Shown one piece after another: positions 12,715 to 21,802 of a stretch of DNA of 26,444 nucleotides; position 1 is the stretch's first letter; each line of letters begins with the position of its first letter. The notes beneath the pieces are model-generated. The model worked only from the letters and a program-made list of their open reading frames with translations, was not told the origin of the DNA and did no database searches. The position numbers and the translations under genes were made by a program. The stretch lies in contig CAKKTI010000243.1 of assembly GCA_920105805.1 (NCBI GenBank), forward strand, positions 1-26,444, in the 5' to 3' direction. Source of the stretch: Condylostoma magnum. Lineage: Eukaryota > Ciliophora > Heterotrichea > Heterotrichida > Condylostomatidae.

Positions 12715-14292
12715 ATGTAAGGATTAATTACAAATATTCCTAAATCTGCCTAATATCAACAATAATAAGAAAAATTAACCTCTAGAGTTCCTGATTTTCA
12801 AAAGCTCTCATAGATTTACGAAAAATATGTTAAAAAGCCAGTCTAAACTTTAGCACATAGGGTAAATAAAAGCTAAGGAGACTTGCAATAAATAAAGACT
12901 GGTTTTATTAGCGATAAATAAGCGTCTCTTATAAAAGAAGTACAGACCTAAAAGATGAAATAATGCACTTTTAGACCTTCAATTTCTACAAATAGTATTT
13001 CCTTCAGAACTAATAGCTCTTAAAAGGACGTGACTTAAAGAGTATAAAGGCCTAAGAGTATATAATAAAGATAAGTAGAAGAGAAATCAACTCATTCTCT
13101 TGGGTTTAGGCCCAGAATTAATAAAAGCTATTCTATTAATAGTACTTAATCAGTATTTGATAGACTTTTGGATTCTAGTGAGCCAATAGCAAATTAGAAT
13201 AAAGTATGCTATACATTTAAGCCAAAAGCAGCTTCATATTCTGAAAAAATACGTGCTTAAACTAAGTATTAAGCTCCTTAATATAAAAGAACACAGCATT
13301 TATAGTAGGAATTAGAAATGAATAAAGATTTGATATTTTAGCCTAGAGTAAGTAGAGGATAAAGACCAAATGAATAAAACTTATACACACCCCAAAGACT
13401 GATTCCTGATGCAAATAGAAGATAATAAAAATCCGTAACATTTAGTGATTCCTAGCAAATATCATTGAATACGAGTAATTCAATGACGCCAAATAATTTA
13501 AATTAAGTTTATAAGCGTTAAACAGATGCATTAAAGAACAAAAGCTAGGATTTAACCAAATCAGTACAATCTATTGATTTTTAGACTAAAATGAGCAATC
13601 AATCAAAGTACTCTACGCAAAATCATATAAAGAGAAAAATTAAAACATACACTGATAAAATTAGTAGATTAAATTAATGTAATACAGAGAAAAAAGACCT
13701 AACAAGAAGCTAGCTATAAAGTGAAGCAAATGGAAAATGTAACTTTAAACCAAGACTTAATAATGTATAAAGGAAGTTAACCAATAAGAAAGATTCTCAC
13801 TCATATAATGAGATAGATAAAAAGAAAAAGTAATAATAAGTAGAATATGAGAAAGGAGTAAAAGAATGTACCTTTTAACCTAAACTTTCCTAAGGTAATA
13901 AATGATCTAACATTCAAAGCTATTACTCTCATAAAAACAATGGATAAACCAGAACTACTAAAAAGCAATAAAGTCAGCTAGAGAAAAAAACAGAAAATAT
14001 TAAGAAAAGTGTGTAAAAATGTAGTTTTAGACCAGAAATTAACAGACATTACTACAGTAAAAATAAAGCCTAAGTACAAGAAATTAACCGATTTATGGAA
14101 TAAAGGCAAATAGCATAAAAAAAGGAATAAGAACAGAGACAATATAAACCTAATGGATATTCCAACAAACATTTATAACATTCAAATACAAAACCATTCA
14201 ATCTTAGTACCAGCCAAAATCATAAACAGCAATCATCCCTACACTATTAAGAACAAAACACCTTCAAGCCTAATTTAAAAAGATTTAATTAA
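12715..14292 (+). CDS. Basic, Gln/Lys-rich protein with eight F-x-P motifs
   Basis: About 525 residues from the ATG at 12715 to UAA 14290-14292, followed at once by UAG. Very rich in Lys, Gln, Asn and Ser. Eight copies of a short motif, roughly (C/T)(T/S/N)F-x-P-x-(I/L)(N/S), have their Phe at residues 86, 131, 168, 208, 344, 387, 438 and 517 (CTFRPSIS, LGFRPRIN, YTFKPKA, LIFQPRVS, CNFKPRLN, CTFQPKLS, CSFRPEIN, NTFKPNLK). I know similar short F-x-P-x-I-N motifs from uncharacterised protist proteins, some of them cytoskeletal or flagellar, but cannot name the family. One in-frame UGA lies in GNKWSNIQ. No signal peptide or membrane segment is visible. The next gene starts only 11 bases after the stop. 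A microtubule- or cilium-linked role is a guess from composition and from the axonemal gene downstream. Confidence 0.72.
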
Positions 14293-14303
14293 TAGTTTTA
14301 AAT

Positions 14304-15044
14304 ATGACTGAAGAAGACTCTAAAAAAGTTTAAACTTTAGACACTATATAAGCCTTTAGGGAAATTATAAAGAAACAATCGGAATAGTTACAAGAACAAC
14401 AGTAAAAGTTCTAAAATGCTATAGGATAACTAGAAAACAGTTAACAAAATGCACGGTATCATGCTGTAGGATTAAAAATACAGCTAGAACTACAAAAATT
14501 ATTCGGTATAACTAGAAAGAAGTGGATTTTAGTAGCTGGATAAATCTTCAGGAAGTGGAAAAACTGGAGTAAGATTAAACCAGTATAATAAATCTAAGCA
14601 AATGAATTAGCATACAGAAAAACAAAGTAAGCAATCTATTTATTATGCAAAACCTTATAAAACCAAAGATAGCAAGCAGCAATTCAATGCTTTTCTTAAT
14701 TAAAGTTTGCCTATTATTCACAGTTCCCTTAAAAACTTGATTAACTAGAGAAGAATAACTAAAAACTAAAGTACAAGTATGCCTAAGGCCCAATATACGA
14801 AGAAGATCCAGCTGCTACAGTTTTAAAAGATTAAAACTCATAATTAAGACAAAAGCTATAAATAACAGAGTAAAAACTAGAGCTATTTATAAGAGAAATG
14901 TCTTATTTGCTTGATTAGAACTAATAAGAAGAGCAGCCCAAGCTGAGAGTGCGTAAGAAGATAAGAGTAAGAAACAAGATCTCCCCAGAGAGAAACGAGG
15001 CCAATCGATGGTCTATTGAAAGACGACGAATGGGAATTGATTAG
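14304..15044 (+). CDS. Coiled-coil protein, unrecognised
   Basis: About 246 residues from the ATG at 14304 to UAG 15042-15044. UAA at 15048 or the UAA pair at 15060-15065 are alternative ends, and the frame reaches UGA only inside the next gene. Starts MTEEDSKK. Two heptad-like, Gln/Lys/Leu-rich stretches (about residues 15-65 and 150-215) flank a basic, Trp-containing middle (KKWILVAGQIFRKWKNWSKI) and a Gln-rich helix. The C-terminus is basic (RVRKKIRVRNKISPERNE). No catalytic motif or membrane segment. The spaced Trp/basic pattern faintly recalls Sfi1/IQ-type centrin-binding helices, but that is weak. It sits 11 bases after the preceding gene and 22 bases before the next, all on the plus strand. 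Confidence 0.65.
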
Positions 15045-15066
15045 TTTTAAAATATTTACTAATAAA

Positions 15067-15582
15067 ATGGGCTGTGGTGGAGGAAAATTTAACCGTATTG
15101 GATAAAATCCTATAAACAGTGATTTCCCTGAGTGTAACTTTAAAACAGTTCTGGAGGGCAAAGTTCCTGAGGAAGTAATGGAAAAATTTGGAGATATACT
15201 GAAGTTCTCAGGGGCACCTGAGAAAGTAGGAGGAAGGTATAGGAAAAAACCGTCTGTTGTGACGGCGAATTAATGAGCTATTAAGTAGATTACATAGGCG
15301 AAGGATTAGTAGGAAAAAACAGAGGGGGGAGAGTTTGAGGAGATTTAGTACAAGCCGGGGTTGTAAGGCTAGATTAAGTAGGATGAGATTTAAGAAAGTT
15401 AACAGGAGGAAGAAATGGTGCAGGTTGATCTTATGAAGGATGAAGTTGAGGTATAGGAAGAGCATAAGGAGCAGATGGGAGGAGACTAAGAGCCTAAGAA
15501 CTCGTTAAGAGATGGTGCAGATGAAGAGGTATCTGAAAATGAAGCCATGGATATATTATCAAAGTACTCTTAGGATAATTGA
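15067..15582 (+). CDS. Small acidic protein with N-terminal lipid-anchor signal (MGCGGG)
   Basis: About 171 residues from the ATG at 15067 to UGA 15580-15582, followed by UAA; UAG at 15571 is an alternative end. The start MGCGGGKF has Gly2 and Cys3, the standard setting for N-myristoylation plus palmitoylation, so membrane anchoring is likely. Residues 20-68 form a compact segment (FPECNFKTVLEGKVPEEVME, then KFGDILKFSGAPEKVGG). After that the chain is a strongly acidic Glu/Gln/Asp-rich tail with coiled-coil tendency. UGA at 15274-15276 lies between these parts in the same frame and is read as Trp (ANQ-W-AIKQ). A short protein stopping there remains possible. No known family. Codon use is relatively GC-rich compared with neighbours. 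Confidence 0.65.
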
Positions 15583-15805
15583 TAAAGTTTTATTAAGTGT
15601 AGTAGGTTACTCTTGTTAATAGATATCTCTGTATATTTAAGACTATTTGGTATTAAAACAATCATCATGTTTAAAATATTAGAGTTGTAATTTATGGCTT
15701 ATAATATGCATTTAATTGGTGTTTTATTTGATGTATTTGTTATAGTACAAAATTTATTCATTTGACAGTTCTATTAACTCATTTTGAATATTGATATAAA
15801 ATGGG
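15583..15805. other. Short intergenic region
   Basis: AT-rich sequence between the MGC-protein gene and the 3' end of the tRNA-like gene. A run of T on the plus strand follows the gene end, but no hairpin, ORF or further RNA gene was seen. Confidence 0.4.
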
Positions 15806-15877
15806 TTCGTGCCCAGGAATCGAACCTGGATAGCAAGCTTATGAGGCTCTTGCACTTTACCATTAAGTTAGCACGAA
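15806..15877 (-). tRNA. tRNA-like gene, best read as tRNA-Met (CAU) with odd anticodon stem
   Basis: 72 bases fold as a tRNA on the minus strand. The acceptor TTCGTGC pairs perfectly with GCACGAA. The D-arm is ACTT-AATGGTA-AAGT, and the T-arm CCAGG-TTCGATT-CCTGG carries the B-box GGTTCGATTCC. The anticodon loop CTCATAA is the classic Met loop (U33, CAU, A37). The stem is irregular: GCAAGAGC faces GCTTGC, so either two extra bases sit on the 5' side or only four pairs form next to an enlarged junction. Discriminator C and a U1-A72 pair are also unusual. The arms are too regular for chance, but it may be a divergent or decayed copy. Anticodon identity is less sure than the gene call. Confidence 0.68.
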
Positions 15878-16241
15878 GTTTATTATATAGTAGATCTAAG
15901 CATCATTATTACTAAAATGTAAGAACTAGCTTCAAATATACTTTATAAAATACATTGAACTTATGACCTGTAATACTCTTAACTTGTAATCATTGTATTA
16001 TGAGCATTTAGGATAGATCTATAAAGTAAGATGTTATTTAACAGTTTCATTAAGCTAGAATAATTATTTCTAGTAAGTTTAACATTTTATCTTTAGTGCA
16101 ATAAAATCATCAAATAATTATAGTAATTAGGAAATAACCCATTAAATATCTACATCCTTGATAATACTATCATCATATCCCCAATTAAATGAATATCAAA
16201 AGCTCCTACTTATTCCACTAAAATCTTAAATTAACAATTTA
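15878..16241. other. Intergenic region upstream of SHIPPO gene
   Basis: AT-rich, with no second RNA gene visible. The SHIPPO frame is free of UGA for some distance upstream of its chosen ATG, but that part has no repeat motif and poor composition, so it is treated as leader and promoter. Confidence 0.4.
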
Positions 16242-17015
16242 ATGAACTCTTAGAGTTAACTGAAAATCAGACACCGCTTGCACAATTCTCCATCAAAGTA
16301 ACAATACTCCTTCCCTAAACAGAGAAGATTTAATATAACCCCTCAACCTATTTGCTAGTAAGTGTATTACCCATCAACCACTCCAACAAAAAGAACCAAA
16401 ATAGGAACATCTAATCGCATAGATGTAACAAAGCTTCGTGGATTTGGAGTTCCAGGCCCAGGGCAGTATCCAATTTCCCCAAATAAACTAAAACCAGGTA
16501 AAACGTTTGGGACTAGTAGAGAAAAGTGCAATTAACGAACACTGAAGTACGATTCTAAAGTGGACCCAATAGTCCCAGGCCCAGGCACTTATTCTCCCTT
16601 GAAAATCCAAAGAAACAAATCGTCTACAATGGCAAAGCGCACAGCTTACTGATAAGGTTGAATGGAGACTTTAAATAATCCTGGGCCTGGGGCCTATACT
16701 GATAGATTAGCAGGGAAAAGCACTTCTTTTAATAGTTCTAAGAGAGGTACTTTTGTGAAACAGTAAAGATTTAATTAGCCTGTAAAGGACACTCCTGGGC
16801 CGGGGTAGTATAATTAATATACTGCTATGAGTAAAACTGGTAATTATTTTTACTCTAAGTTTAATGACTCAGCTACAAGAACTTTTTGCAAGGATAGAAG
16901 GTTTTTGGATAATGGAACTCCTAGTCCTGGGCCTGCTGCTTATGCGACTTTTGATTATGAGTAATATAACAGTGGCAGCCTTTATCGAAGAAGAAGAAGA
17001 AATAGTGAGTTTTAG
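16242..17015 (+). CDS. SHIPPO/STPGR (sperm-tail PG-rich repeat) protein
   Basis: About 257 residues from the ATG at 16242 to UAG 17013-17015, followed by UAA. It carries Pro-Gly-rich repeats at regular spacing: VPGPGQY (P at residue 71), VPGPGTY (112), NPGPGAY (147), TPGPGQY (185) and a divergent PSPGPAAY (about 228), plus an N-terminal YSFPKQRRF of the same type. SHIPPO/ODF3-type proteins bind along axonemal and other stable microtubules, so a ciliary role is likely. Two UGA codons (16650 and 16659, residues 137 and 140) fall between repeats and must be read as Trp for the repeats to continue. The Gln in the fourth repeat is UAG. The frame runs without UGA straight into the next gene, so the natural end RRRRRNSEF must be terminated by UAG/UAA. 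Confidence 0.88.
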
Positions 17016-17090
17016 TAACTTTATGATTATCTATATTTTTAGTTTGGTATTGTAAAGTATAATTGTTGTATATAATAAAGTGTAAATAAA

Positions 17091-20000
17091 ATGCGGGTTT
17101 TCTTGCTTATTATTGCTTGTTTAGCTACAAGGGAATTAGTAGTTATAGGTCCTACAACACCTATATACTTTTCAACTGATTTTGAGGATTCTCAGTACTC
17201 CTCTATATCAATAAGTCTTAATCTTCAGTTTTTCAGGGGATATCTTCCATAAGATCAACTCACTTTCTCATTCTGAGCTCATGACTACATATCGGAACCT
17301 CAAGGGTAGATTTTATAGCTTACAAAACAAAACATGTAGTTGTTCACCTTAACATTCAAAACATTAGAATATAAACTAATATTATCAAGCAATCTCTTCA
17401 ACTCTAACATTTCTTTACCAGTTGGAGAAATGAAATAATGATACTTTATCGCCGTGTCTATAGATAAAAACGGTATATTTTTATGCAATAGTTACTAGGG
17501 AATATCACAATGCTAAGCCTATGAATAAAAAATTGACAATTTATTTGGATAAGAAATCATCATAGGGTAGAATTTCACAGGAGTTATTATAGATTTTACT
17601 ATTATAGATGGTTTAAAGCTTAGTACTTTAAGTAGTTTTTAAGATTTGGTAGATGAGAAATCAGACTGTTCATAATACGAAATAACAACTCCTCTATGCA
17701 ATGATTATCTAATTTTCCAAACTAAGCCTTTGCTATCTAATTTTTACAGCTATTCTGGCTATGATGTTTAAAATAAAGAGCCTTTTACTAATTACTATGA
17801 TTTTTCTTTTGACTCAAACGAGTTTTTTATAAATGGGTATTTGATTAAGTCAGATAATGAGGTAGAACAAATATTGGAAATGGTAATGCAGGATGAATCA
17901 ATTATATCTCTATTTCATTTAAAAAATGAAAGAAAGCTAATATTAAACGTGGGGAATTGTAGCTTTTAATAGCTATTATTCACGATATACTATGGTGAAG
18001 ATATTTATTTCGGATTCGGATTTTAAAATAATGAATTTATACTATTTTCCTGAGCTATAACAGATTAATTTTACATAGAAAATTGCCTCGATTTCTAAAC
18101 ATAAAATGTGAAAATTTTGAATATGAAATGGCTGGATTAAAAGATGTCTAATGTTGTAATTTTCAATAAAGCATTAAAATATTCGTAATACGTGGATAGA
18201 TATGAATTATTAACAATATAATGCTCAAATGGATGATTATACTAAAATACAGATTTTAAGTTAGAGGAATGCAACAATGGCTTCTTTATATATCTTGGCC
18301 AGTGCTTATAATGTAGCTAAAGATGTTTAAGGTGTGATGGTGGATTAATTAACAATTGTCTGAGCTGTAACTAAGGGTATTTTTACGATCAAGTTAACAG
18401 ATTTTGTGTTGCATAATGCCCTTGGTGAAGCAATCCTAGCACCAGTGATGAGTGTTTAGGCGAATACTCAAGAATTTAACTGAATTTTTATCTAGGCAAA
18501 GATGAAATCCTAAATTAGAGCTTATATATTCCCTTTAGTTCAAATGAAATAGCTGATATAGCCCAAGATATTGGAGTTTCTTTAGTATTAAATACACAAA
18601 TTGATATAGTGGACTTAAATACATCTCCAGTTTTACCTTAGGACTTTTGCATTACATTTCAAATAAAAGATTATGATAACTCCTTTAGATTTTTTATAAG
18701 TAATGGTCAAATCATAATACTAAATTTAGTAATAAGTCAATCTATTATACTAAATATAAACGATAGCAGCTATCCTAGTTAAATTTTCACAGTATAAAAT
18801 GATTTTAGATAAGCTTATTGACAAATAGTAAAGATATAGTATAAAGCTACCACAAGAATATTCAAATTATACATAAATGACAACATAATTTTCCAAGAAT
18901 TAGTTTAACTTCAACTTGATTAATACTAGAACTAAGTGCACAGCTTTGAGAACACTGGATAGAGCATCAATGCATACCTTTTCCAATTAATTTACCATAT
19001 TCCTGATGACAATATCAAACTATCACCTAAGCCCAACTACTGCCTTGACTCTATAAATACCAATAGTATAGAAGTTAATTGTAGGCCAGTTTGCTCTTAG
19101 GCTTAGTAAGAATGTGAATCTTGCTTGCTAACTGATGACTTATGCTCAGAGTACCATTGTAGCTTTATCTAAGGTTTTTCATAGGAGTACACAATAGAGT
19201 TTTAAGGTATTCCTAAATTCATTCAGTAAGTGGTTTTGGAAACTTGTAAGGAAATATGTGGAGATGGAATTCATATGGGGTAATTCGAGTGTGATGATGG
19301 TAACAATATTGATGAGGATGGATGTGATAGCAATTGCTAATTAGAGTAATCTACAGAGTGCCAAACTGAATTGTTTTAAATATCTATTTGCTTTTCTACT
19401 AATTATGAGCAGCCTTTGGCGTATTATAAGGGTGTTAAAGATGATTTATTCATACTTGAGATGTACTTTCCATCTGGAATTGATATGAGTTAAGATTTAT
19501 AGGATATTATTAGTATAAGACTATTACAAAAGTAGCTAAATGTACTAAATTTGGGACTTGTGAATGATAGAGATACTATAGAAATATAATTAAATACATA
19601 GGAAAAGGATTATGAGTAATTTGAGGTAGAAATAAAGACAGATTTTGACCCAAATTCTTCAGATGATTCTAGTCTATTTTATAATTAGGTATTGATATAC
19701 CCAAAATGCTAGAAGTATAAAAACCAGTGTATAGAATGTATACCTGATTATAAAATTGTAGATGGAAACTGTGAATGTATTGGAAATGCTATTTTATAAG
19801 ACGAGCAATGCATATAATGTAAAACAAACTACATAAAAGCAAATAATGAATGTAACTGCCCATAAGGATTTTACATAAATGAGCACTATGATTGTCTTTA
19901 ATGTCCTTAATACTGTAAAATATGCGAATAGATTTAAGACAGCGTATAATGCAATAAATGCCTTGACAATTACATCTTACTTAACTTCGAATGCTTATAA

Positions 20001-21776
20001 TGCAATTGAATCTAAGGATACGGCCAAGACTGATCCATCTAATTAGACTAATTCAACGACTCTATATAAGCAGCTTTAAGCAAAATGTGTATTGAGATAT
20101 GCGGGGATGGGCTTGATTTGGGCTAATATGAATGTGATGATGGAAACCAAAAGAATTAGGATGGTTGCAATCAAAACTGTAAGAACGAAGAAGGCTATCT
20201 TTGCAATTAAAATGGATGCTCAAATGAGAAACTATCTGTTGAATTTAATTATATTTCACTATCAAACAGCTAATACTTTCTTTAAATACAGTTCAGTGCT
20301 CCCGTATATGCAAAGGATCACTTATAATAATTGCTTACAATCAAAATAAATGATGTTATTTTCACTTATGAGATTGTATATCAAATCGGATGAGTACAAA
20401 CAATTGAGGTTGTTATTATCCCGTAATCATTTGTATAACAAGATTCAACCATAGTATTGCATATAAAGAGTCCTTTTAGGGATGAATATGGATTTGAAAG
20501 CCCATTTTAGCTTACTTCTACTCTAGAAGATTAGTTTATCCTTCCAATTACTGAGTAAATTGATGATGCTACTAGTAACACATAAGCAACGTCTGGGGCA
20601 TCTATTGGACTGTCGTGACTTATAACCTTCTTTGGTGCAAATGTACAATTAGATGCATTGTGGAAAAGTGTGGAAGCTATGTAGTAAACTTATGCATTGC
20701 TTTTTGTGAATGTTTAGTATACTGAGGAATTAAACAGTTTTATGAGGGCGTGGTAATTCTCTAATTTTGAATTTATACCTGATTTTACTGCAGGCTATTT
20801 CGATTTATTTGATTTTAATTACATTGGAGAGAAATTTACCAATGAAGAAATAAGTACAAATATACTAGTAAATTCATGAAGGATTATTTTGCTAATTGTA
20901 TCAGCAGTTCTAGGGGTTCTTTTATGCTGTTTAATTGGTAGATGGAAGGATAAAAAGTGCATTGGGAAACTGTACTATATGTTTCATTATTCAGCTTTTA
21001 TACGAGTTGGTATTAGTACATGTTTACCTATATTTATATCAATTTTCCTTTAATTTAAAGATCTGGATTATTAAAACGGATGGTCGATTTTACAGTATGG
21101 AGCACTGCTTTTATCCATCATTTTCATTATTTTAAACATTGTTTTGCTAATAAAGAAAGTTTTACTTGCTCAGGAGAATTAATTAAGGGGTGAGGAATAC
21201 AATAAGTAATTTGGTGAATTTTATTATACTTTATCTGTCAAAACAAGATTAAAAGCAGGTTTTATACTATTCAACTATATTAAAAAATGAGGTTTTGCAT
21301 TTGCTTTAGTTGTTCTTTAAGACAATCCATGGGTATAAATTGAGCTATTGTTTATAGTATAAATTGCTTATTTTTTTACTATGATGATAATATAACCCTT
21401 CTAAGATTTATACTTAGGAAATATAATGAATATTTTCAGTGAAGGTTTATTAACCATCATTATTTTAGCTATGTTTCTACTAATAGATTCTAATTTAGAT
21501 ATTGAGACCCGAGAAAATGTTTGTTTGTTTATTATGATTGGATTATTTGCTACTATATTATTTTAGATTCTAGGATTTTATGCTCTTGGGGTTTGTAAGT
21601 TATATTATTATCTGAAAGAAAAGTGTAATGAGGAAGAAGAGGAAACTAATTAAGATGATAATTCAACTAATAACGATATAACAGAGCAAAGTCCATAATA
21701 TTCCCCAGAAGTATTCAAAAAGTATTATTCAAGACAGTATTATAGAGAATAGTTATATATTTTAAATACAACATAA
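17091..21776 (+). CDS. Giant Cys-rich multi-pass surface protein with LamG-like start and CGDG repeats
   Basis: About 1561 residues from the ATG at 17091 to UAA 21774-21776 (UAA doubled). MRVFLLIIACLATREL is a signal peptide. LTFSFWAHDYI near residue 60 resembles a concanavalin/LamG strand, its Trp written UGA (17274). Cysteine clusters near residues 400-460 (CSQRCLRCDGG, CLSCNQGYFYD) and 880-980 (CIECIPDYKI, CKICEQ) are furin/growth-factor-receptor-like. Two CGDG...CDDGN...DGC repeats (C at about 723 and 1004) match the Myxo-disulfide repeat type. From about residue 1263 (UGA-encoded Trp, then IILLIVSAVLGVLLCCLIG) to 1510 there are several membrane helices and a charged cytosolic tail. About eleven in-frame UGA codons need Trp. 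No UGA occurs in any frame in the last 100 bases before the convergent gene, so termination at UAA is required. Receptor or adhesin is inferred; no close family recognised. Confidence 0.82.
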
Positions 21777-21802
21777 TAATTAAATCTAGTTTTATTAAGC
21801 TA
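21777..21802. other. 26-bp convergent intergenic spacer
   Basis: The plus-strand giant gene ends at UAA-UAA (21774-21779) and the minus-strand VPS8 gene ends at UGA 21803. Both transcripts must be cleaved inside or past this tiny AT-rich spacer. No hairpin or polyadenylation motif stands out. Confidence 0.5.

Noticed and set aside
15256-15285. Possible 30-nt intron that would remove the UGA at 15274
   Set aside because: It keeps the frame but has a GTTGTG start unlike the AT-rich introns expected, and UGA=Trp is already required elsewhere. It remains a minor alternative.
15208-15465. Leu-rich minus-strand ORF of 85 codons
   Set aside because: Antisense to the acidic tail of the MGC protein; Glu/Lys codons read backwards give Leu/Phe-rich sequence.
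17015-17044. 28-nt intron-like stretch (GTAACTTT...TTTTAG) after the SHIPPO frame
   Set aside because: Splicing it would shift the frame without giving a sensible continuation or a UGA stop; a stop at UAG 17013 explains the end better.
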